Shown: positions 43,053-52,440 of the stretch, one piece after another | Numbering within the stretch: position 1 is the first letter of the stretch | Layout: every line of letters starts with the position of its first letter | From: BM003 sp963783695 | Lineage (GTDB): Bacteria; Pseudomonadota; Gammaproteobacteria; Steroidobacterales; BM003 | Assembly (NCBI GenBank): GCA_963783695.1 | Contig: CAWAOM010000004.1 | Span: forward strand, 417,746 to 481,745 | Direction of reading: 5' to 3' | Length of the DNA stretch: 64,000 nucleotides | The notes under the pieces: model-generated | Databases searched by the model: none | The model's input: the letters and a program-made list of their open reading frames with translations, nothing else | Told to the model about the DNA's origin: nothing | Made by a program: the position numbers and the translations under genes

Positions 43053-43079
43053 ACAGTTCTTTTTTGCCCTTGCTATAAA
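43050..43079 (+). promoter_or_regulatory. Sigma-70 promoter of hupB
   Basis: A perfect -35 TTGACA (43050-43055) and -10 TATAAA (43074-43079) 18 bases apart, with TGC immediately before the -10. It is the strongest promoter match in the window and leaves a long leader of about 170 bases before the hupB start. Confidence 0.8.
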
Positions 43080-43254
43080 GCGGGCAATTCCCATGTCTTA
43101 AGCTTGGTGCCGCGGCTTGCCTGCAGGGGGCCGCGTTTGTGTAAACAGGGTTCGAAGCGCCAGGGCGAAAGTGTTTCGCCGGGAAGCCACAAGTCCGGTC
43201 GCAGTGATCTCCGGCCGGTTTCAATCACATTCCAGATCATTTGGGGAGTACTAC

Positions 43255-43527
43255 ATGAACAAGGGTGAGCTTATTGACGCCGTCGCCACTGCCGCGAATT
43301 TGTCCAAGGCAGATGCATCGAGGGCTGTCGAGGCAGTACTGGACAGCATTACTGGCGCACTGAAAAGTGGTGACCAGGTTTCGCTTATCGGTTTCGGAAC
43401 CTTCGGCGTAAAACGCCGTGAAGCCCGCACCGGACGCAACCCACAGACCGGCCAACCGATCCAGATTGCGGCCAGTAACGTTCCGGGTTTCAAGGCTGGC
43501 AAAGGCCTGAAGGATGCCGTAAACTAG
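43255..43527 (+). CDS. hupB: DNA-binding protein HU-beta
   Basis: 90 residues from the ATG of MNKGELIDAVATAANLSK. A complete HU fold with the DNA-binding arm GRNPQTGQPIQIAAS and the C-terminal VPGFKAGKGLKDAV. It compacts and bends DNA as a nucleoid protein. An upstream in-frame extension exists but lies between the promoter and a good start and is not conserved. Confidence 0.97.
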   Translation: MNKGELIDAVATAANLSKADASRAVEAVLDSITGALKSGDQVSLIGFGTFGVKRREARTGRNPQTGQPIQIAASNVPGFKAGKGLKDAVN

Positions 43528-43544
43528 CGCGCCTCCCAGTAGCA

Positions 43545-43620
43545 GGGTGCTTAGCTCAGCTGGGAGAGCGTCGCCCTTACAAGGCGAAGGTCGGGGGTTC
43601 GATCCCCTCAGCACCCACCA
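43545..43620 (+). tRNA. tRNA-Val (TAC)
   Basis: A 76-base cloverleaf: acceptor GGGTGCT/AGCACCC, anticodon loop CTTACAA (anticodon TAC), T-arm GGTTCGATCC and encoded CCA. It begins 17 bases after the hupB stop, so it may be processed from a longer transcript. Confidence 0.97.
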
Positions 43621-43626
43621 GGATTC

Positions 43627-43703
43627 GGAGCGGTAGTTCAGCTGGTTAGAATACCGGCCTGTCACGCCGGGGGTCGCGGGTTCGAGTCCCGTCCGCTCCG
43701 CCA
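43627..43703 (+). tRNA. tRNA-Asp (GTC)
   Basis: A 77-base cloverleaf: acceptor GGAGCGG pairing with CCGCTCC, anticodon loop CTGTCAC (anticodon GTC), T-arm GGTTCGAGTCC and encoded CCA. It follows tRNA-Val by six bases. Confidence 0.97.
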
Positions 43704-43710
43704 AATAGAG

Positions 43711-43736
43711 AGGGCGCCCAATCGGGCGCCCTTTTT
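43711..43736 (+). terminator. Strong rho-independent terminator after tRNA-Asp
   Basis: A perfect 9-bp GC-rich stem AGGGCGCCC / GGGCGCCCT with AATC loop is directly followed by a run of T. It ends the hupB-tRNA-Val-tRNA-Asp unit and insulates ppiD. Confidence 0.92.
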
Positions 43737-43900
43737 GCTGCAGCCAGCAGCCGGGTCGCTCTGTTGTGTTGCGGACGGACGAAATGCCGGGCAGTGCCTG
43801 CCAGATTGACGCCGGGCGCTGCCATGTGGCCGCTTTTCAGTTAAGCTTCCCGGCTTCCGTTAATTTTCCGCCTCTCGGGGCGATGTAATCAGACAAAATC

Positions 43901-45793
43901 ATGCTGCAAAACATTCGAGAAAAATCATCCGGGCCGATTGCCATCACCGTGCTCGCGCTTATCGCTATCGCTTTCGTTTTCTGGGGAATCGATTTCGGTT
44001 TTTTCAACCGCGATTTCGTGGCTAAGGTAAACGGCGAAGAGATTCCGAATTCCAGGTTCAGTTCTGCTTATCAGAATCAGTTGAGCGAACTGCAGCGGTA
44101 CTACCGGGACGACCTAACCCCGGAGTTGCGGGCCGAAGTCAGGCAGAACACGCTGGACGGGTTTATTCGTAGTACGGTGCTGGAACAGCGTTCGCGCGAT
44201 GATGGCTATCGCGTCAGCGATGCGGCCTTGACCGAGTATATTCGCAGCCTCCCGGCGTTCCAGGTGGGCGGCCAGTTTTCAATGGATGCTTATAAGGCAA
44301 CCCTTGCGTCGAACAATTACTCGCCGACCCGCTTCGAGCAGGAACAACGCCGGGCGCTTGCCCAGGAGCAGTTGCGCCAGGGCATTGTTTCATCAGGTTT
44401 TGCCACCACGGCAGAAACCCGTCGCTTCGTTGAATTGCTGGAGGAGCAACGGGATGTCGCGTATGCGGTTGTCGCTGCCGATGGGTTCCTCGATCAACTC
44501 GAATTGTCGGACGAGGAAATTAATGCGTTTTACGAAGACAACCGCGACCGCTTCATGACCACCGAATCGGTCACGCTGCAGTATGTCGAGGTCAATGCAG
44601 ACGAAGTAGCCGCTGCCGTGGACGTGTCCGAAGAAGATCTCCTTGCGTACTACGAAACGGTGAAGCTCCGCTACGCGACGCCGGAGCGGCGTCGGGCGCG
44701 GCATATTCTGATCGAGTTCGGTGACGAGGAGGGTGCTGCCGAGACACGGGCCAACGAGCTGGCCGAACGGGCGCAGGGCGGCGAGGATTTTGCCGAACTC
44801 GCGCAGGAGTACTCGGAGGATCTGGCCACGTCGGCGCAGGGCGGCGATCTGGACTGGATTGAACGTGGTGTATTTGAGGGTCCATTGGAGGATGCGATCT
44901 TCGAAATGCAGGAGGCCGAGATCCGCGGTCCTGTGCGTTCCGATTTCGGCTTCCATGTGCTGCGCCTCGACCAGATCGAGGCGAGCACGGGGCGATCTTT
45001 CGCGGACGTGCGCGAAGAGATTGACGCGGAGTATCGCGAGTTGCAATCAGAAACGGCTTACTACGAGCGCGCCGAGACGCTGGCCGAGAAATCATTCGAA
45101 AGTCCTGACGAACTGGACACCGTTGCAGCTGCGCTCGGCGTGGCGATAAAACAGATCGAAGACTTCAGCCGTGCCGGCGGCGGCGAACTGGCCGCGTTTC
45201 CGGCGGTAGCGGAAGCCGCGTTCAGTACACCCGTGCTCGAGGATAACGAGAACAGCCCGCTTATCGAATTGTCTGATCGCCGGGCAATTGTGTTGCGCAT
45301 CACGGACCACAAGTTGCCGCAGCAGCGCTCTGTCGAAGACGTTCGCGGCGAGATCGAGTCGACGCTGGCGCTGACACTCGCCCGCGAGCGAGCGCGTGAA
45401 GCCGGTGAGGCGTTGCTCGAAAGAATGCGCGACGGCGGCGGGACCCTGGAAGATCTGGCGACCGAAACCGGCGCCGAGTACCACGCATCGCGTGCAGTCG
45501 GGCGCCGTGACAGTGCGCTGCCCGCGGAATTGCTGGCCGAGATATTCCGTGCCGCCAAGCCGGGCGCGTCGCCGACCGTGTCGGGGCTGGAGCTTGCCAG
45601 CGGTGACTACGCAATTTTTGCGATAACCGGCGTTCGCCCCGGCGATCCCGAAGGCGGATTGCGAGAGCAGCGCCTGCAGGAGCGCGATGCGCTGGCGCAA
45701 ATGAGCAGTGACGCGGCATTTGCCGCTTATGTAACCGAATTGCGCAGAAAGGCGAACGTCCAGGTATTCGAAATAGAAGACGAGCAGTTGTAG
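43901..45793 (+). CDS. ppiD: Periplasmic folding chaperone PpiD
   Basis: 630 residues. It has a short cytoplasmic N-terminus, one membrane anchor (ITVLALIAIAFVFWGI), a SurA-like N-terminal region and a parvulin domain (RARHILIEFGDEEGAAETRA, ARSEDLATSAQGGDLDWI-like stretch, GPVRSDFGFHVLRLD), then a long acidic C-terminal part. PpiD associates with the SecYEG translocon and helps release newly exported proteins. The position after hupB is conserved in gammaproteobacteria. Confidence 0.94.
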   Translation: MLQNIREKSSGPIAITVLALIAIAFVFWGIDFGFFNRDFVAKVNGEEIPNSRFSSAYQNQLSELQRYYRDDLTPELRAEVRQNTLDGFIRSTVLEQRSRDDGYRVSDAALTEYIRSLPAFQVGGQFSMDAYKATLASNNYSPTRFEQEQRRALAQEQLRQGIVSSGFATTAETRRFVELLEEQRDVAYAVVAADGFLDQLELSDEEINAFYEDNRDRFMTTESVTLQYVEVNADEVAAAVDVSEEDLLAYYETVKLRYATPERRRARHILIEFGDEEGAAETRANELAERAQGGEDFAELAQEYSEDLATSAQGGDLDWIERGVFEGPLEDAIFEMQEAEIRGPVRSDFGFHVLRLDQIEASTGRSFADVREEIDAEYRELQSETAYYERAETLAEKSFESPDELDTVAAALGVAIKQIEDFSRAGGGELAAFPAVAEAAFSTPVLEDNENSPLIELSDRRAIVLRITDHKLPQQRSVEDVRGEIESTLALTLARERAREAGEALLERMRDGGGTLEDLATETGAEYHASRAVGRRDSALPAELLAEIFRAAKPGASPTVSGLELASGDYAIFAITGVRPGDPEGGLREQRLQERDALAQMSSDAAFAAYVTELRRKANVQVFEIEDEQL

Positions 45794-45811
45794 GACGGCG
45801 CCGCCGCGATC

Positions 45812-47107
45812 ATGTTCAAACTCAAATTACACTGGCAGATCCTGATCGCGATTATTCTTGCCGCGATTATTGGTCACCTGGTCGGCGAGGACACCGGCGT
45901 GTTCGGCGTCGCGTTCTACGATGTGTTCGATTTTGTCGGCACGCTTTTTATCAACGCGCTGAAGATGCTCATCGTGCCGTTGATAGCTTCGTCGATCATT
46001 GTCGGTGTGGCTGGGATCGGGTCTTCGGGCGATCTGGGGCGGCTCGGCGGCAAGACCCTTCTTTTCTACGCCATTACGACATTTTCGGCAATTCTGGTAG
46101 GCCTGGTTCTTGTCAACACGGTGCAGCCAGGCCTCGTCGATGGTGAGCCGGCTCAGGAGTTGCTTGCGCTGTCAGCGGATGCCGGTGCCGTTGCCGCGAA
46201 AGTCGGAGAAAAAGGCGCCGGAGATATCGTCGAAATATTTCTGCGCATGGTGCCACCCAACATCATCGAGGCCGCCGCAAACGGTGAGATGCTGGGGCTG
46301 ATTTTTTTCAGCATCCTGTTTGGTTTCTTCATGACCCGGCTGGGTCATGAAACGGCCGATCCGCTGTTCCGCTTTTGGGATGCGGTTTTCCACGTAATGA
46401 TGCGGATGACCGAGTGGGTGATGTTGTTTGCCCCGATCGGCGTGTTCGGTCTGGTCGCGCGGACCGTTGCGAAAACCGGATTCGATGCGGCCGCACCTCT
46501 TATCGTTTTTGCCCTGACTGTCCTTGCGGCGCTGCTTTTCCACGCTGTCATTACCTTGCCGACTCTGCTGCGCATAGTGGGCCGGGTCAGTCCGCTTGCT
46601 TTGTACCGGGCCGTTGCCCCGGCACTTTTGACCGCGTTCTCCACGGCTTCGTCGTCGGCAACATTGCCGATCACGATGGACTGTGTCGAGAAAAAGGCCG
46701 GCGTCTCCAATCGCATCTCCAGTTTCGTTCTGCCACTTGGCGCCACGGTCAATATGAACGGTACGGCACTTTACGAGTGCGTTGCGGCGATGTTTATTGC
46801 CCAGGCTTACGGCTTGACGCTCAGCTTCGGAGTGCAGTTTTCGATCGTTGTTATCGCGCTTGTTACGTCCGTCGGCGTTGCCGGAATCCCGTCGGCATCT
46901 CTCGTTGCCATTGCGATTATCCTGAGCGCCGTCGGCCTGCCGGTTGAGGCGATCGGGGTGCTCTTCGTTTTTGATCGGATTCTCGATATGGCGCGTACCA
47001 GTATCAATATTCTCGGCGACGCCTGTTGCGCTGTAATCGTTGCTCGCCTGGAAGGAGAAGAACGCGTACTCACCGGCGCGCCGGTGGAGGAGACAGTCCG
47101 ATCCTGA
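45812..47107 (+). CDS. Dicarboxylate/amino acid:cation symporter (DAACS), copy 1
   Basis: 431 residues. Glutamate-transporter-homologue fold with eight membrane helices and two re-entrant loops: LKMLIVPLIASSIIVG, the serine-rich hairpin TAFSTASSSATLP, and the NMNGTALYE motif of helix 7 that forms the Na+/substrate site. Imports C4-dicarboxylates or acidic or neutral amino acids with protons or sodium. It starts 18 bases after ppiD and is followed by a close paralogue. Confidence 0.9.
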   Translation: MFKLKLHWQILIAIILAAIIGHLVGEDTGVFGVAFYDVFDFVGTLFINALKMLIVPLIASSIIVGVAGIGSSGDLGRLGGKTLLFYAITTFSAILVGLVLVNTVQPGLVDGEPAQELLALSADAGAVAAKVGEKGAGDIVEIFLRMVPPNIIEAAANGEMLGLIFFSILFGFFMTRLGHETADPLFRFWDAVFHVMMRMTEWVMLFAPIGVFGLVARTVAKTGFDAAAPLIVFALTVLAALLFHAVITLPTLLRIVGRVSPLALYRAVAPALLTAFSTASSSATLPITMDCVEKKAGVSNRISSFVLPLGATVNMNGTALYECVAAMFIAQAYGLTLSFGVQFSIVVIALVTSVGVAGIPSASLVAIAIILSAVGLPVEAIGVLFVFDRILDMARTSINILGDACCAVIVARLEGEERVLTGAPVEETVRS

Positions 47108-47210
47108 TCCGGATCCCGAGTTCGAGTAACAAGGCGCCCGATTGCGGGCCGAATGCCGGGTGCGCGTCCGCTCGCGGCGTAAGGCGACCTGTTTCGGACT
47201 CTGCCCGCAG

Positions 47211-48521
47211 ATGAACTTGCTTCGCCTCAAGCTCCACACGCAGATTTTTCTGGCCCTGATTCTTGCCGTCGTAGCGGGGTTACTTACCGATCCTGAAACG
47301 CGCTTGCTTGGCGTCAGCCTTCTCGCCGCCTACGACTTTACTGGCAGCATGTTTCTCAACGCGCTGCGGATGTTGATTGTCCCGATTATTACTTCGTCGA
47401 TCATCACGGGCATTGCCGGGATCGGATCGTCCGAAGCGCTGGGCCGGCTCGGGGGCAAGACGTTTGCGTATTACATGATGACCAGTTTCCTGGCGATAGT
47501 CGTTGGCATCCTTGCGGTTAACATCGTCCAGCCCGGTATTGTCGGCGGCGAACCGGCGCGCGAGATTCTGGGGTTGTCGGCCGAACATGCCGCAGACGTG
47601 ACGGAAAAGGTCGGTAATCACGATGCGTCATCGCTGACCAACGTCTTTCTGAGCATGATCCCGCCCAATATCGTGGCTGCCGCGGCCAACGGCCAGTTGC
47701 TGGGATTGATCTTCTTCAGCCTGTTGTATGGCTTCTATATGACCCGCATTGGCGACGAGTACGCCCAGGTTCAGTACAAGTTCTGGTGCGGTGTCTACGA
47801 GATCGTGATGAAGCTGACCGAGCTAGTCATGAAATTCGCGCCCATCGGCGTATTCGCGCTGGTTGCGAAGGTCGTGGCCGGGATCGGGCAGGAGGACCTC
47901 GGCAGTCTTGTCCAGTCACTCGGCCTGTTTTTTATGACAGTGGTGCTGAGCCTGTCATTCCACGCCTTCGTGACATTGCCGCTGCTGCTGGCAACGCTGG
48001 GCCGGGTCAATCCGCTGCGCCATTACAAGGCCATGGTCACTGCGTTGCTGACCGCTTTTTCGACCGCGTCATCATCGGCAACGCTGCCTTTGACGATCGA
48101 GTGCGTCCGCGACAATGCCGGAGTGTCCAACCGCGTATCGAGTTTCGTGCTGCCGCTGGGGGCAACCATCAACATGGACGGGACCGCCCTGTACGAATGT
48201 GTAGCCGCGATTTTTATTGCCCAGGCCTTCGGCCTGGAACTGACGTTCGTAACCCAGTTTACGATTCTGCTGATTGCGCTGCTTACATCGATCGGGGTTG
48301 CGGGGATACCCGCCGCAAGTCTCGTTGCGATCACAATTATTCTGTCGGCCATTGGCCTGCCGCTTGAAGCAGTGGGAGTTATTCTCGCCGTGGACCGCTT
48401 GCTGGATATGTTCCGGACATCGGTAAATGTGTTCAGTGATTCCTGCGGTGCGGTGATTATCGCCCGCAGCGAGGGCGAAACCGGAATACTGACCGAGACG
48501 GAGGACGCCCGGCAGGCCTGA
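47211..48521 (+). CDS. Dicarboxylate/amino acid:cation symporter (DAACS), copy 2
   Basis: 436 residues from the ATG of MNLLRLKLHTQIFLAL. The same architecture as its neighbour, with LRMLIVPIITSSIITG, TAFSTASSSATLPLT and NMDGTALYE: the first copy has NMNG and this one NMDG at the substrate/Na+ motif, so specificity may differ. The tandem arises from duplication. It is convergent with fabI, with 21 bases between stops. Confidence 0.9.
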   Translation: MNLLRLKLHTQIFLALILAVVAGLLTDPETRLLGVSLLAAYDFTGSMFLNALRMLIVPIITSSIITGIAGIGSSEALGRLGGKTFAYYMMTSFLAIVVGILAVNIVQPGIVGGEPAREILGLSAEHAADVTEKVGNHDASSLTNVFLSMIPPNIVAAAANGQLLGLIFFSLLYGFYMTRIGDEYAQVQYKFWCGVYEIVMKLTELVMKFAPIGVFALVAKVVAGIGQEDLGSLVQSLGLFFMTVVLSLSFHAFVTLPLLLATLGRVNPLRHYKAMVTALLTAFSTASSSATLPLTIECVRDNAGVSNRVSSFVLPLGATINMDGTALYECVAAIFIAQAFGLELTFVTQFTILLIALLTSIGVAGIPAASLVAITIILSAIGLPLEAVGVILAVDRLLDMFRTSVNVFSDSCGAVIIARSEGETGILTETEDARQA

Positions 48522-48542
48522 CCGATACCGAGCCGCTCGTGC

Positions 48543-49328
48543 CTAGTCGTGCAGCGACATACCGACGATATTGAATCCCGCATCGACGTAGAGGATTTCC
48601 CCGGTGATGCCGGCCGCAAGATCCGAACACAGGAAGGCCGCTGCATTGCCGACGTCTTCGATGCTGACGTTGCGGCGCAACGGCGAGACCTTTTCAAATT
48701 CGTTCAGCATGCCTCTCAGTCCTGCAACGCCGGACGCTGCCAGCGTCTTGATGGGTCCGGCGGATATGCCGTTGACCCTGATGCCGTCGGGACCCATGTC
48801 ATAGGCGAGGAATCGTACCGCCGACTCGAGGCTGGCTTTGGCCAGCCCCATCACGTTGTAGCTCGGGATAGCGCGCACAGCGCCAAGATAGGACAAAGTC
48901 AGCAGCGCGCCGTGACGTTGCTGCAGCAACGGTTTGGCGGCCTTGGCGAGGGCGACGAAACTATAGGCACTGATATCGTGAGCAATCCGGAAACCGTCGC
49001 GGGTCGTGCTGTCAACGAAACCACCCGCGAGTTCCTCGCGCGGAGCGTAGCCAACCGAGTGCACAACGATATCCAGTCCGTCCCACGCTTCGCTGATGCC
49101 CGCAAACGCCGCATCAATTTGTTCGTCGTAAGCCACGTCCATCGGGTAAACGAGTCTGGACCCGAGCTCGGCCGCCATTTTTTCGACTCGCGGTTGCAGC
49201 TTGTCTGTCTGGTAGGTGAACGCGAGTTCCGCACCCTCGCGAGCCATTGCCTGCGCAATTCCCCAGGCGATGGATCGCTTGCTCGCAAGCCCGACGATCA
49301 ATGCGCGTTTGCCGGCCATGAAGCCCAT
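48543..49328 (-). CDS. fabI: Enoyl-[acyl-carrier-protein] reductase (NADH) FabI
   Basis: About 261 residues from the ATG of MGFMAGKRALIVGLASKRSIAWGIAQAM (quoted in part; MAG three codons on is an alternative start). The atypical SDR cofactor motif GLASKRSIAWGIA and the catalytic Tyr...Lys segment (YLGAVRAIPSYNVMGLAKAS) identify FabI, which reduces the enoyl-ACP double bond in each fatty acid elongation cycle. It is the usual target of triclosan-type inhibitors. Confidence 0.95.
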   Translation of the reverse strand: MGFMAGKRALIVGLASKRSIAWGIAQAMAREGAELAFTYQTDKLQPRVEKMAAELGSRLVYPMDVAYDEQIDAAFAGISEAWDGLDIVVHSVGYAPREELAGGFVDSTTRDGFRIAHDISAYSFVALAKAAKPLLQQRHGALLTLSYLGAVRAIPSYNVMGLAKASLESAVRFLAYDMGPDGIRVNGISAGPIKTLAASGVAGLRGMLNEFEKVSPLRRNVSIEDVGNAAAFLCSDLAAGITGEILYVDAGFNIVGMSLHD

Positions 49329-49458
49329 TTGTGTGTCCCCTTTGTTTTTGGCCGTGGCATTATCGCATCGCGGGTACGGATTGATACAGAGCATGGATTG
49401 GTGAGAACGTGGTTGAGTCGCTACGGCATCGTGCATCGGCCGAAGATGTGATCCGGGG

Positions 49459-50580
49459 ATGACAGATAATAAACGTCAGAGCGTGGTTTTCCAGTTGCGA
49501 TCGCTGGCTGGTGGCGTCGGCATCGTTGTGAGCCGCCTGGCGCGGGAGTTCGAGCGGCGAGGCATAGAGGTTGCGATAGTCTGCGAGCGGCCGCTGCACC
49601 TGGCGGTGGCGCCGCTTCCCGACAACGTAAGGGCCGTCAGCACGGGCAGTATCATGAAGTTTCCCGGCTTTATGCGCCTGCTCGCTTTTTTCGCCCGGCG
49701 CCGACCGCACCACATTCTGACCAACGACCGCCGCTCCAACTTGGCGGCCCTGAACGCCAGGCGGATACTGCGATTGCGCAGCGAGATAAGCAGCATTGTT
49801 CACGACACCTATTCCATTCCACTGCAGCTTAAAAATGAGGAAGATCGGCGCGGCCAGCTTCGCCACTATCGCGAGGTCTACCGGAAAAACCATCGGATTT
49901 TTGCTGTGTCGCGCGGTGCGGCAATGGCTTTCGCGGAGCTTTCCGGCGTGCCGCCGGATCGGATCGACGTCACCTACAATCCGTTGCCGTCACAATCGCA
50001 GCTCAGAGCTCAGGCACAGCGCCCTGATCATCGCTGGCTGCGAGGCCCGCGATCTGTGCCGGTGATCGTCAGTGCCGGGCGGCTGCAGCGCGATCAGAAA
50101 GACTTCGAGAGCGTATTGCGAGCGTTTCACCGGCTGCGGCAACAGCGGCCTGTGCGGCTGATCATCATCGGCGATGGCAAGGATCGGCCGCGGCTGGAGC
50201 AACTCGTTGACCAGCTCGGTATTGCCGCCGATGTCGATCTGCCCGGCTGGCAGCAGAATCCGTATCCGTTTTATCGCGCCTGTGACGTGTTTGCGCATTG
50301 TTCGGTGCATGAGGGATTCGGTCTTGCCATTGCGGAGGCGCTTGCGTTGGGGGCACGGGTCGTGGCAACGGATTGTCCGCATGGTCCGCGCGAGATCCTG
50401 CGGGATGGCCGGCTCGGCTTGCTGGTGCCGAATGGAGACGTGGCCGCCTTCGCCGCAGCGCTTGAGCAGTCGCTGCAAATGCGGGCGCCGGAAACTGCGC
50501 TTGTGGCCCGCCATATTGCGCGATTTGATGCCGAGTCAGTAGCGCGGCGCTATCTCGGCTGTCTCGGAATCGAGTCCTGA
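49459..50580 (+). CDS. GT4-family glycosyltransferase
   Basis: 373 residues. GT-B fold: the N-terminal acceptor domain with GGVGIVVSRLAREFERRG, and the C-terminal nucleotide-sugar domain with VSAGRLQRDQKDFESVLRAF, IIGDGKDRPRLEQL and the E-x7-E motif HEGFGLAIAEALALG. Likely acts in lipopolysaccharide, capsule or other surface glycan synthesis. It is alone here, divergent from fabI, so its pathway cannot be named. Confidence 0.87.
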   Translation: MTDNKRQSVVFQLRSLAGGVGIVVSRLAREFERRGIEVAIVCERPLHLAVAPLPDNVRAVSTGSIMKFPGFMRLLAFFARRRPHHILTNDRRSNLAALNARRILRLRSEISSIVHDTYSIPLQLKNEEDRRGQLRHYREVYRKNHRIFAVSRGAAMAFAELSGVPPDRIDVTYNPLPSQSQLRAQAQRPDHRWLRGPRSVPVIVSAGRLQRDQKDFESVLRAFHRLRQQRPVRLIIIGDGKDRPRLEQLVDQLGIAADVDLPGWQQNPYPFYRACDVFAHCSVHEGFGLAIAEALALGARVVATDCPHGPREILRDGRLGLLVPNGDVAAFAAALEQSLQMRAPETALVARHIARFDAESVARRYLGCLGIES

Positions 50581-50683
50581 GTGCCATTTACGCTGTCAGG
50601 CCAATCCCGTCCCGTTCTGCACCAGCGCAGATTGTCCCGGTTCAGGACAGCACAAACACCTGGTGCAACGGCCAACCCCGGAG

Positions 50684-52411
50684 CTACACCCCTGACTGGC
50701 GCGTGACATCGACATACATGACGAGGCGCTGGCCCGGTTGCAGGTATTTCTCGCCGGCCAGCGATTGATTCCAGTTTTTCAGATCTGCGATCGTGACCCG
50801 AAACTTGCCAGCGATTCGGGCAAGCGAGTCGCCCTTGCGAACCGTGTAGTGAACCTTGCGGACCTTGCCGCTGGCGTTTTTGCTCGCGCCGCTCTTGCCG
50901 CTCCAGACGACGAGTTTGCGGCCGACCGAGAGAGTATCTCCGGGAGCCATGCCGTTCCACTTCGCCAGCGATCGTGTGCCGACTCCATAACGCTGGCTGA
51001 TTGTCCAGAGACTCTCACCATTGCGGACAACGTGAATGCTCCGGTTGGCACCGCGCGGTTTGTCCTGGAGCCTCGCCAGCCGCTCCGGCGCGCTGTGTGA
51101 GTATTGGTCCAGGCTTCGCGTAGCGGTCGGGATCATCAGATAGTCGCCTGCGCGGATATTATTACCGCGAATGTCATTTATCTGACGCAGAACGTCTGCG
51201 GTGGTGTCGTGGCGCCTGGCGATCAGGCTCAGCGCATCTCCGCTGCGAATTTTGTAGCGTACCCAGCGGACCTGCTGACTCTCCGGCAACGCTGCCAGGC
51301 CGTTGCGAAATCGCTCAGTCGCCGCTACCGGTATTTGCAGACGCATGGGTCCGTCGGGATCCGTGGCCCAGCGGTTGAAACCGGCGTTCAGCGCGTACAG
51401 TTCGTCCATCTCCACACCGGCCAGTTCGGCCGCCAGCGCAAGATCGATCTGTGCTGATAGCTCGACCACGGTGAAATACGGCCGGTTGGCCACGGTTGGA
51501 AGCTCCAGGCCAAAACGCGCGGGATCGGCGACGAGTTGTTGCAGCGCCAGTAGCTTCGGCACGTAGGCCTGGGTTTCCACCGGTAACCTGAGATTCCAAA
51601 AATCGGTGGGCTTGCCCGCCTTGCGGTTGCGCCGCTGAGCGCGCATGACGTTGCCTTCGCCGGAGTTGTAGGCCGCTACTGCCAGCAGCCAGTCACCATC
51701 GAAATCGGCGTGCAGTTTTTCGAGATAGTCCAGTGCCGCCCGAGTGCTGGCGACCGGGTCGCGTCGCCCGTCGTACCACCAGTTTTGTTTCAGGCCAAAA
51801 CGTTTTCCGGTGCCCGGAATGATCTGCCAAAGGCCCGCGGCACGGCCATGAGAGTAGGCGAAAGGGTCAAAGGCACTTTCAACGATTGGCAGGAGCGCAA
51901 GTTCGGTAGGCATACCACGCCGTTCGACTTCTTCGACAATCCAGAAAAGATAGCGTTGCGATCGCGTCAGCACCCGCTGCATGTAGTCGGGGTGGCGTGC
52001 ATACCAGTTGCGCTGTGACTCTACTGCACGGCGTTCTTCATGCGGCATCGCAAAGCCGTCTCGGATCCTGTCGATGATATCCGTATGGGCTGGTGCCGGT
52101 TCGGCGCTGAGTGTGGCCGGGGCCGCCGTGGGCATTGCCAGCCGGATCCCCGGATAAGTCAGAATCTGGTGGTTGTGCCGGGTACTGGCTGAGGTGTTTG
52201 CACCCGGCACGATCGAAGCTACCGCTGGCTCGCTCTGCGCCGCGGTTGGCGGAAGGGCCAAAAGCACAATTCCCAGCCATGTGGCCGCGGCCGCCGATTT
52301 GTTTCGTAGCGCGGCGGCAGGCTCGCTGCCGGCACTTGCCGCGGGGCTCGTATGTCGCGGCGGCATGGCGCGGTTGCACCGCTTCTGCTGGTCTGATTTC
52401 AGGTCTGTCAT
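50684..52411 (-). CDS. mltD: Membrane-bound lytic murein transglycosylase D
   Basis: About 575 residues from the ATG at 52411 (a longer frame starts further upstream and would overlap gloB). A signal/hydrophobic stretch (AATWLGIVLLALPPTAAQ), the SLT domain with catalytic Glu in VESAFDPFAYSHGRAAGLW and AVAAYNSGEGNV, then three LysM peptidoglycan-binding repeats (YKIRSGDALSLIA, HVVRNGESLWTIS, YTVRKGDSLARIA). It cleaves glycan strands with 1,6-anhydro ends. It lies 29 bases after gloB on the same strand, as in E. coli. Confidence 0.93.
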   Translation of the reverse strand: MTDLKSDQQKRCNRAMPPRHTSPAASAGSEPAAALRNKSAAAATWLGIVLLALPPTAAQSEPAVASIVPGANTSASTRHNHQILTYPGIRLAMPTAAPATLSAEPAPAHTDIIDRIRDGFAMPHEERRAVESQRNWYARHPDYMQRVLTRSQRYLFWIVEEVERRGMPTELALLPIVESAFDPFAYSHGRAAGLWQIIPGTGKRFGLKQNWWYDGRRDPVASTRAALDYLEKLHADFDGDWLLAVAAYNSGEGNVMRAQRRNRKAGKPTDFWNLRLPVETQAYVPKLLALQQLVADPARFGLELPTVANRPYFTVVELSAQIDLALAAELAGVEMDELYALNAGFNRWATDPDGPMRLQIPVAATERFRNGLAALPESQQVRWVRYKIRSGDALSLIARRHDTTADVLRQINDIRGNNIRAGDYLMIPTATRSLDQYSHSAPERLARLQDKPRGANRSIHVVRNGESLWTISQRYGVGTRSLAKWNGMAPGDTLSVGRKLVVWSGKSGASKNASGKVRKVHYTVRKGDSLARIAGKFRVTIADLKNWNQSLAGEKYLQPGQRLVMYVDVTRQSGV

Positions 52412-52440
52412 CGTCGTCCAGTTTGTCCAGAGTTCATCGA

